Assembly: GCA_017654935.2 (NCBI GenBank)
Contig: CM065706.1
Span: forward strand, 5,609,751-5,673,750
DNA length: 64,000 bases
From: Phymorhynchus buccinoides
Taxonomy: Eukaryota > Mollusca > Gastropoda > Neogastropoda > Raphitomidae
Direction: 5' to 3'
A program made the position numbers and the translations under genes. Shown here piece by piece: positions 56,971 to 64,000 of this stretch. Position 1 is the stretch's first letter. Every line of letters begins with the position of its first letter. The notes below the pieces were generated by a model that saw only the letters and a list, made by a program, of their open reading frames with translations, did no database searches and had not been told where the DNA came from.

Positions 56971-57190
56971 TTAACCCTTTCACCGCCAGCCTATTTCAGC
57001 CACAAATGTCCATTAAATGTACCTGGGTAGAGAACAAAATCCATTTGCAGTATTGGGGATTCTTCTATCCTTACTTCCCAAGACTAAAATAGGGTTTTTG
57101 GATAATGAGACCCCAATTTGATGCCTTTTAGTGACATAGGTGTTAAATCACTGTGGTGCTAAATTGCGACTTTGGCGGTGAAAGGGTTAA
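56971..57190. mobile_element. TTAA-flanked MITE (family P1)
   Basis: The ends are ttaaccctttcaccgccagc and ggcggtgaaagggttaa; the interior matches the inverse orientation of 43500-43746. Confidence 0.88.
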
Positions 57191-57873
57191 AGTCAAACAT
57201 GCTTTCAACATCTTAAAAAACCCATTACCATAACCATAATCAGAATCAAACTTCACTGCTTCTTCAGAATGACTCAACTCCTTACACTTTTCATTTTTCT
57301 TTGATTTATATCATTCTTTCAGTCTGTGTTACTACACTAGCATTTTGCTCTATTGATTTGTGTTGTTTCAGGATAGTTTGTGCATTTTTAAGTCATAAGT
57401 CATAAGTCACAAGTTTCTTTATTGTCCATTGGCATTGTACAACGCACGTGGAAACTTGTCTTCCACCGCGTAAAACAAGATGAGATATATCAAAATAAAA
57501 ATATTAAAACATAAATTTACATTAAAACAAATATGTAACTCTCACACCACACCCAATCATTCATCCGCTCTCCAGCTATCTTGCTCACTCATCATGCAAC
57601 CCACCACCACTTCCGCCTTCATTTTTAAAAACCTTTTCTTTTCTTTGTTTCGTTCCTTTCTTCCTTGTTTATTTTCCTTTTCTCTCATTTTTTCCCTTTT
57701 TAAAGACCCACAGAGCCGGCTGGATTAAGTCCCTTGGATTTTTCTGGGTCGGTGTAGCCCACATTCAGACTTTCCTCATATACGATCGAGGCTGCTCTTT
57801 AAAGTGATGTCTCGTTTTTCGTGCAAGAGGCAATTTGTATGGGAGCAACACCTTGGTCAAAATAAGATTTCTT
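57191..57873. other. P450 intron, no gene recognised
   Basis: AT-rich, with a cttttcttttctttg-rich low-complexity stretch near 57630-57700. No exon is supported. Confidence 0.35.
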
Positions 57874-57940
57874 ACCAGCTATAAGAGGGAAAACACGTGA
57901 AAACCGTGATTTTGACATGTGACGTATTAGGTCTTTAAAA
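57874..57940. mobile_element. P4 MITE, right half
   Basis: It contains accagctataagagggaaa, cgtgattttgacatgtgacg and a degenerate tcttta end. Confidence 0.7.
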
Positions 57941-58076
57941 AAAAAAATTATTGGTAGGCTTTTTCCCCGCTCTCTTTCATCCTATTGTCTGTGTGGCTGA
58001 CTAAGATGGACATTTCCAAGAGTAGCTTCAGTGCATCACTGTGATTGCGTCTTTATTAACAAATTGCTCTGCTTAC

Positions 58077-58173
58077 GTATCGATCAGCGAAACGCTTAAA
58101 GTCCCTCACGAAGACGACCTTCAGAATGTCAAGGTCACCGATGACAATCATGGGCTGGCGGCACATGTAAAGC
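58077..58173 (-). CDS. P450 exon A
   Basis: The acceptor is gttttgtacag and the donor is gatcgatac/gtaagc. One base and 32 codons encode LYMCRQPMIVIGDLDILKVV, then FVRDFKRFADRY. This is the beta-1/B-helix region (P.lvi.DpelIK.vlvkdF..F.dR) of microsomal P450s. It ends in phase 0 and joins exon B. Confidence 0.9.
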
Positions 58174-58231
58174 CTGTACAAAACACACGCAAACTGCCAT
58201 TATTGTAACAGATCACAACGCTTCGCAACAC

Positions 58232-58275
58232 TATACAGTGGAACCTCTTATAAGACCTTCAAAAATCATCCAAAA
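58232..58275. mobile_element. CAGTGGAACC-type MITE, left end truncated by DIRS element
   Basis: The sequence acagtggaacctcttataag, accttcaaaaatcatccaa is interrupted at the start of the next element. The other half is not seen to 64000. Confidence 0.7.
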
Positions 58276-58660
58276 TGGTGGATTTTTATTAATCCCTACT
58301 ATCTATTTAACTTAATACTTACCAACACCTGAAACAATTGCAATAGCGTTAAGCGACCTGGAGCTATACCATAGCATATAGAAAAACGAAAGTAGGCATC
58401 TGGCCTTGACCCCTAGCCGGATGTGGGGCGGGAGTGACTCCCCCTTACCGGTCTAGCGGTGGCTAGGCCAATGAGCGCCTACTTCCGCCATTACAAAAAT
58501 TTTACAGGAAGCATCTTTATTAGTGAGGGAGGATACAAGGGAGGGTACCTCGTTTGTTTCAGGTGTTGGTAAGTATTAAGTTAAATAGATAGTAGGGATT
58601 AATAAAAATCCACCAATCTACTTTAACCATACTGTACCAACACCTGAAACAACTGCAGAT
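58276..58660. repeat. DIRS terminal inverted/complementary repeats
   Basis: The block ggtggatttttattaatccc to ttaccaacacctgaaacaa (58277-58338) is inverted at 58556-58617, giving ~62-bp arms with a ~210-bp loop. The terminus motif accaacacctgaaacaact recurs at 58638. This layout fits the circular-intermediate replication of DIRS elements. Confidence 0.8.
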
Positions 58661-58934
58661 TACCAAAGCGGAGGAGGGTAGATGCTTCAATACCCCAACC
58701 CACGGAGTGAACAAGATCTGGGCGCTTTTTAATTAAAAAAAACCCATCAGATAAGAAGACCCCAGTGCTACCTTTTTACCCCATAGTCCAATAAGCGAAC
58801 TTAGCAAAAGGAGGGGGGGGGGGTAAAAGGGAGGGGGGTCTCCCAACATTGCCCCAAAACATCATAGTAATGATATACCCACTAACGAACAATATAGGGG
58901 GTGGTCGACGGGAGACTGTCCCCGTACTTACTGT

Positions 58935-59198
58935 TCAGAGGGAGACGGCGGTCTGGGCGACAACTACCTTCCTGATAGTGAAGGAGTCGTCGTCGTGCTT
59001 GGTGGAGATGTCCCGCAGGTAGAAGTTGAGGAAGGTATTGATCGACTTCCAATATGCGGATGACATTATCTTGACCATGGGCACCCCCTTAACCAGAGCG
59101 AGCGAGGCGCTGATTGCGCGCAGCTCGTGGACCCTGACAGAGCCAGATGGCAGGCTAACTAGAGATTGAGAATAGGCTAGCTTGATACAGTCCAACAA
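58935..59198 (-). pseudogene. DIRS tyrosine recombinase, C-terminal catalytic part
   Basis: The frame contains VRVHELRAISAS (HxxR box) and SAYWKSINTFLNFYLRDI with the nucleophilic Tyr. It is shifted relative to the preceding segment. It would integrate circular DNA without target duplication. Confidence 0.9.
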
Positions 59199-59206
59199 CC
59201 ATCTAG

Positions 59207-60030
59207 CTACCGTGTTCTTCGAAACGTCCTTAGTGTACTTAGGGTTGATAGAGAGAACAGTCTCCTCCTAGAACCCCTAAAACTCTTGGTTCTGGAGAGA
59301 TAGGACCTGAGGGAGCGGACCGGACAAAGGAAGCGGTCGGCGTCATCTGGACAGAGGATAGTCCTAAGACTGGGGATGGAGAGGAGAGGTGACTCGACAT
59401 CGTCGGGTTGATTTTTGGCCCTGAACTCGGGCAGAAAACAAAGAGAAACCGACGAGAAATCCTCGGAGAACTCCACGTCCCTGGGGAGTCCGCTAAGGGA
59501 GTGGAGGCAGCTGACCCGTCTGGACAACGCCAGAGCAATCAAGAAAACGGTCTTGAAAGTGAGGACCTTGAGGGATAGGGAAGAGAGAGGCTCACAGCGA
59601 TCCCTGAGATAATTTAAAACAAGGAAAACGTCCCACTGCGGGACCCGGACAGACCTCGCCGGGGCCCGCAAATGCACGGCGTCCAAAAAATGGGACACCT
59701 GAGGAGCAGAAAGCTTCGAGGTTCGGTCAAAGCCCAAAGCCAAAGAAATGGTGTTGATCAGAGAAGCCCTGTAGCCATAAAGGGTCTGTGCAGAGAGGCC
59801 CTTAGTTCTGTGCAGGTGTGACAGGAACTCCACAAACTGGACTGTGGTAGGGCGCAGCGCGTCAAATTTCTTGCGCGCGCAGAAAGAGAACCATGCCTTC
59901 CAGCGCAAATCGTACAAGGCATTGGTGGATTGGCGCCGAGAGGTTAGCAGAAGTTCCACGGTTCTCGAAGAGAAGCCCTGTCGCCGGAAACCGAGTCTTA
60001 TAGTTTCCATGCGGCCAGGTTTAGCCTGAA
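59207..60030 (-). pseudogene. DIRS tyrosine recombinase, N-terminal part
   Basis: The frame includes a SAM-like core-binding region (GFSSRTVELLLTSRRQSTNA, YDLRWKAWFSFC) and the first catalytic Arg in ALALSRRVSCLHSLSG, then DRFLCPVRSLRSYLSRTKSF and RRRLFSL. Upstream codons of the same long open frame (to 62164) are partly RNase H and partly shadow of the RT. Confidence 0.88.
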
Positions 60031-60486
60031 AGGGTTTGGATGGCCTAGACCACTCCTTGGCTGGAGGAGGGTCTTGGGTGTGAGCCCTAGCATGAGAGGG
60101 CCGTCCCTGGCCAGAGCCAGAAGTTCTGGAAACCAGTGTTGGGTCGGCCAATGTGGCGCGACAAGGATCATGTCTGGTTTTTCCAGGAGGCACTTGGCCA
60201 AGACTTTCGTGAGCAACGCAGTCGGGGGGTAGGCGTAAACCGACATCCCCGACCAAGACATCGCAAAGGCGTTGCGGGCCAAGGCCTGAGGGTCCCTGAC
60301 TGGGGACACGTACAGAGGTAGACGATTGCTGAACCTCGTGGCAAAGAGATCCACCATGGGCTTGCCCCAGCGTCTCCAGACTGGGGACAAGGCCCGGTGA
60401 GCAATCGTCCACTCCGTTTGAAGGACCTGCTGAGAGCGGCTGAGTTGGTCCGCCAGAACGTTGAGTTTCCCCGGGACAAACTCCAC
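59998..60486 (-). pseudogene. DIRS RNase H end and conserved linker
   Basis: The frame starts MEFVPGKLNVLADQLSRSQQ (last RNase H Asp in NVLADxLSR), followed by PMVDLFATRFSNRLPLYVSP and PPTALLTKVL...ILVAPHWPTQHWFPELL, the block always found after RNase H in DIRS elements. Confidence 0.88.
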
Positions 60487-60499
60487 TGACAGGGAGATC

Positions 60500-60895
60500 C
60501 CGTGGCTGTCGGCCCAAATCAGTGTCCTCCGCCGTCAGAGACAGGGAGGCTGAGCGGGTGCCCCCCTGACGACGGAGGTACGCCAAGCTGGTCGAGTTGT
60601 CCCCGCAGACCGTGACCCCCTTTCCCCGAATCACGGGGAGAAAGTGGATCAGGGCCAGCCGGATGGCTTCCAACTCGAGCCAGTTGATATGGAGACGTGT
60701 TTGTGGCTCTGTCCACAAGCCCGAGATTTCGTCCGTCTCCATATGGGCTCCCCACCCGCTTAGGGAGGCATCCGTGTGGATGAACAGCTGGGAACCCAAA
60801 CGACTGATTGGGACCATGCTGTTCATCCAACACGGGTCGGTCCAAGCCATGACCGCCTTCCGAAACCAATCCCCCAATACGACCTGCTGTTCGAA
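60500..60895 (-). pseudogene. DIRS RNase H, N-terminal part
   Basis: In the frame of the 59207-62164 open reading: SQLFIHTDASLSGWGAHMET (first Asp), INWLELEAIRLALIHF (Glu), VTVCGDNSTSLAYLRRQGG (Asp). Frame changes at both ends separate it from RT and from the following block. Confidence 0.85.
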
Positions 60896-61863
60896 GTGGG
60901 GGATGGGTCCAGGATGCGCGCCGTCAACTCCCGTTGCAGTGGCCTTTTGCGCACTCTGCCCAACGGGAGGAGCTCCGCTACCGACTCCATGAGGCCTAAA
61001 AGGCTGAGGAGTCGGCGAAACGTGGCCGACTTCGCCTCTGAGAGGTCGGCCACGAGACTGACAATGGCTGAAAGCCTGCCCTCGGACGCCGTGACTGTAA
61101 AGTTCACGGTGTCGAAGCACATGCCGAGATAGGTGAAGGTCTGAGAGGGGTCCAAATCTGACTTCTTGGAGTTGATGCGGAAGCCCAGCCGAAGCGAGAG
61201 GTCCACAAGAACTTGGGTGTGCTCGAGAGAGAGAGCGCGAGAGGATGCGAGTAAAAGCCAGTCGTCGAGAAAGACCTTTAACCGCAGCCCCTGCGCGCGG
61301 GCCAGAGCGGCCAGCTCTCTGGTCACCTTGGTGAAAATCCAAGGGGCCAGAGAGAGGCCGAACGGGAGGGCGTTGAATTCGAAAGTCTCTCCCTTCCAGA
61401 CGAAGCGGAGAAACTTTCTGCGGGAAGGGTGGATGGACAGATGGAAGTAAGCGTCTAGCAAGTCCACTGAGGTTGCCCAGTCCCCTGGACGTATGAACGA
61501 ACGGACCGTGGACGGAGTTTCCATCTTGAAACTGGTTTTGTGAAGAAACTTGTTCAGCGGAGACAGATCCAGAACAGGGCGGTAACCGCCCGACTTCTTC
61601 GTGACCGTGAAGAGACGCGAGTAGAACCCGGGTCCTGGAAGGGGGACCCGGGAGACTGCGCCCTTGACGACCAGAGAGTCGACTTCTTGTTGCAGTATCG
61701 CCAACCGTACTGGGTCTGCCGGAGGAGAGAAAGCGATCGGTTTTGGCGAGAGGGGCGGTTCTAGCTCGAAGGGGAACCGATACCCTTCCCGCACGACGCC
61801 GAGAATCCAGGCGTTGTCGACAAGCGAGCGCCAAGCGGGATACGCCTGAGACAGGGCATCCAC
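60895..61863 (-). pseudogene. DIRS reverse transcriptase
   Basis: The listed frame runs 60823-61863. RT motifs are visible: FYSRLFTVTKKSGGYRPVLD, MKWATSVDLLDAYFHL-like (DWATSVDLLDAYFHLSIHP, motif A), FNALPFGLSLAPWIFTKV (motif B) and LKVFLDDWLLLA (motif C, LDD). FRINSKKSDLDPSQTFTYLG follows. This RT is closest to Gypsy/DIRS-type enzymes. The plus-strand frames are shadows. Confidence 0.92.
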
Positions 61864-61907
61864 GCTGGACGCTACGACGCCTGCCGGTTCCCGGCAGCGC
61901 GCGGGCC

Positions 61908-62190
61908 CTACCGAAAAGACTGCTGAGACTTCCCGCCGGCCGGTCGGGAAGCGCCCCTTGACGAGGGGTGACGAGCGCGGAAAGGGCGTTGATCTCCCGT
62001 TTGCTTAGAAACGTACTGAGAGGACTTGGAGTCCTGAGTCCTGGGGAAAACTGAGCGCCGTTTGTGCTCCAGGGACCGACCCCCGGGCCTAAACTGAGCA
62101 GAGTGCGATTCCGATCCCTGCCTGGCCTGCTTGATGAGCAGAGCCAACATGGCCTCCTGGCCATCCTGAGCCTTACGCTCCGAAGAGCGC
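61908..62190 (-). pseudogene. DIRS gag C-terminal tail (shifted frame)
   Basis: Basic, Ser/Arg/Gln-rich tail (SERKAQDGQEAMLALLIKQA ... RHPSSRGASRPAGGK). It continues the gag frame ending at 62173 (LFGDEALFG) after a one-frame change near 62180. The listed open frame extends to 62375, but only this part fits gag. Confidence 0.6.
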
Positions 62191-63501
62191 TTCGTCCCCA
62201 AAGAGGCCCGAATAGGGAAGAGGAAGGGAACGGAGTTGTTCTTTCTCCCTTGCCGAGAGGGATTTTGCCCTTGCGAGAAAGTTGTCCCGTGCGATCGCGG
62301 AGGTTTGGACCTTGAGGGAGGCGAGAACGTCCGTAAGACTCTGGAGAGCCTCACCGAGGGCGGCGAGAGAGACACCCACAGCCGGTTCGTCGACTTGCTC
62401 GAACAAGCGGAAATCCATCGGGGATGGAGAGGGAGCAGAGCTCCCCAAGGAGTCCGAGGCAGTTTGAGCGAGAGAACTCGAGACCCCGCAGCCTTTGAGT
62501 GCGTCCGAAAGGGCTACTTCGAGGGTCTTAAAGGAGGAGGCCTTGAGGGTGAAAGAGTGACACGCCTCGGAACACCTGAGTTTGTCGCTCTCTACTCTCG
62601 AGGGTCTAGAGAAACGGGCGAAAGGGAGATAGTCCTCATGAAGTCCCAGAACCGTCCGGAACTGGGGAACCAAGAAAGAGCCGGAGGACGAAGATTCTTC
62701 GCGAGAGCGCACAGAGTGGCCTTGCGCGAAGCGCCTGTCGTCCGCCAACCTTCCTGTACGCAAAGCTTCCTCCACCCGGAGAATAGACTTTTGGAGGCAG
62801 GAAGGAGGTTGAAGGAAAAGATGGTCTTTCCCTTGCCGGAAAGAGCCAGCCGACTGGCCTGTGGCCGAGGCTGAGACGGGAGCGGAGAGGCGAACCACGT
62901 CCGGGCACGCCTCGCCGATCACGTCCAGGAGGGCCTGGTTGGAAGAGTCCCGCACAACTGGAGGGTCGACGGGAGAAGTTGATGGCGGAAGATTACGAAA
63001 AGATTCCATGATGGCTTTGAGAAGACGGTTGTCAAAGGCCGGAGGTGAACGTACCGGAGACAAAGAGTCCTCCGAGGATCCGCGGTTCATGGGAGAACCC
63101 GGCCGAGAGAGGCCTAGATCCCGTTCCCCAACGGATGACGGAGAAGAGAGGGCCCCATCCTGCCCGCGGCCGGGGGAACCAGGGAGGCCGCGGCCTACCC
63201 GGTGCCCCGCCGGGGGAGGCCCATCCAGTCCGCGGCCTGGAGTGCCGGGGAGGCCGCGGCCTAGTAGGCCATGGTCCCCGAGGCCTCCTACCGAGGGAGG
63301 CCCGGGCCTGAGGGAGGCCCGGTGGGGGAGGCCCGAGGAAGAGGAAGAGGGAGAGGCTGAGCGGGGCCGCTTGCCACCACGGTTGGCCGACCGGGAGCTA
63401 CGGTGGCCCGAACGACGGTAGGCCGCACTGGCGGGGAGGCCTTCGTCCACCGGCTCCGGGTCCATCCGGAGCCGAGGTGTAGGGCCGTCCGAGAGAGTCA
63501 C
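62173..63501 (-). pseudogene. DIRS gag-like ORF
   Basis: 442 codons: a Pro/Gly/Arg-rich N-terminal half and a more ordered C-terminal half ending REKEQLRSLPLPYSGLFGDE, a typical DIRS ORF1 ending (LFG). No clear knuckle. A same-frame segment upstream (63541-63987) continues past the window. Gag identity rests mainly on position. Confidence 0.65.
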
Positions 63502-63540
63502 CCTTCACGCCGTCGGAGACTTTCCGACGACAAGGGGGTG

Positions 63541-64000
63541 TTAGCCGGTAGGCCTCGGCCTCCCCGCCGGGGAGGTGTCGAGAGGCCTACGGCCTTCCGG
63601 GCTCGAGTTCCCTTTGAGTGACCGGGATGTCTGCCCGAGGCCCCAGTCATAAGACCTCGACCTATGGTCGGAAGGGGACCTCCTTCGCCCTCCCTCCGAC
63701 ACAGGGTCGGAGAGGGTGGGGAGACTAGGCGGGCCCCCGAGTGCAAACTTGCCACTCTGGGGGACAGACATGCGCGGCTGCGACTTATCCCACGAAGTTG
63801 AAGTGGAAGACCGGGTAGAGGTGGTGGCCTTGGTGGAGAGAGGCCTCCTGTCTGAACAGAAAGGCACAACCGAACCTAGAGACGAACTGGGCCGAGAGGC
63901 CTTACACTTCGGCGGCGTGAATGTGAAACCCGACGAATCGAGCCGTTGAATGAAATAATCCAAAGCCAACGTGGAGACGGAAGACACAGGAACCGAGGAG
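63541..64000 (-). pseudogene. DIRS gag 5' portion, runs off window
   Basis: Same frame as 62173-63501, separated by a stop codon near 63538. It encodes a Ser/Pro/Arg-rich peptide (SSVSTLALDYFIQRLDSSGF at the start of the listed frame). The true start lies beyond 64000. Confidence 0.5.

Larger units (their letters stand above)
58276..64000 (-). mobile_element. DIRS-type tyrosine-recombinase retrotransposon (decayed, runs off window)
   Basis: Read on the minus strand: gag-like ORFs, RT, RNase H, a conserved DIRS block and a tyrosine recombinase, in the order of DIRS1-like elements. Coding parts lie in different frames, with about five frame changes, so it is inactive. The 3' end (58276-58650) has inverted repeats and a third copy of accaacacctgaaacaa, as expected for the ITR and internal complementary region. 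The G+C content is much higher than in the flanks. Confidence 0.9.

Noticed and set aside
60900..62164. N-terminal 400 residues of the 985-aa minus ORF as protein
   Set aside because: This part is out of frame with the RT motifs, which lie in the overlapping frame at 60823-61863; only the later RNase H and recombinase parts are real.
61166..63949. Plus-strand ORFs of 60-212 aa in the DIRS region
   Set aside because: High G+C content leaves few stops; all are antisense to gag/RT and lack domains.

Overview
This is a repeat-rich eukaryotic (animal) window. Exon structure, transposon types and the tRNA-derived SINEs suggest a lophotrochozoan, most likely a marine gastropod mollusc. That placement is inference, since no rRNA or mitochondrial marker is present. 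No prokaryotic features are seen.

Three host genes are visible as exons that join in frame. (1) 3692-4270 (+): the last two coding exons of a clan-3 (CYP3-like) cytochrome P450, with the haem-thiolate signature and the stop codon. (2) 22630-39003 (-): eight coding exons of an E2F1/2/3-type transcription factor (DNA-binding winged helix, dimerisation/marked box, proline/serine/glycine-rich linkers, C-terminal RB-binding helix). The phases of all seven junctions agree. Its fourth visible intron (28189-29195) is an AT-AC U12-type intron. The N-terminal exon is not seen. (3) 41470-58173 (-): four exons from the N-terminal half of a CYP3-like P450; its I-helix, K-helix and haem exons are absent from this strand. 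The two P450 pieces cover complementary halves of one protein on opposite strands, and a 500-N gap (39525-40024) lies between them. A misoriented contig or a real inversion should be considered.

The most unusual pattern is that many tandem repeats sit exactly on exon edges and carry copies of the splice site or stop codon plus adjoining coding sequence. These are the haem-exon acceptor (about seven 86-bp copies), the P450 stop codon (two copies), the E2F stop codon (about five), the E2F exon 7 donor (about eight), the E2F exon 4 acceptor (about fifty 48-bp copies), the E2F exon 3 donor (two), the E2F exon 2 3' end (two), and the P450 exon D acceptor (about 28). I read this as exon-boundary minisatellites produced repeatedly in one neighbourhood.

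Mobile DNA fills most of the rest. A full-length LINE (45518-54456, minus strand, 15-bp target duplication) is interrupted by a solo-LTR-like insertion (5-bp duplication), which itself holds a TA-flanked inverted-repeat element. A decayed DIRS-type tyrosine-recombinase retrotransposon occupies 58276 to the window end. There is also a LINE RNase H fragment (1007-1756), tRNA-derived SINEs, two elements with related zinc-finger fragments and shared termini, and many MITE families (TA-flanked CAGTGGAACC type, several TTAA-flanked families, CAGGGCTCCC type), often nested.
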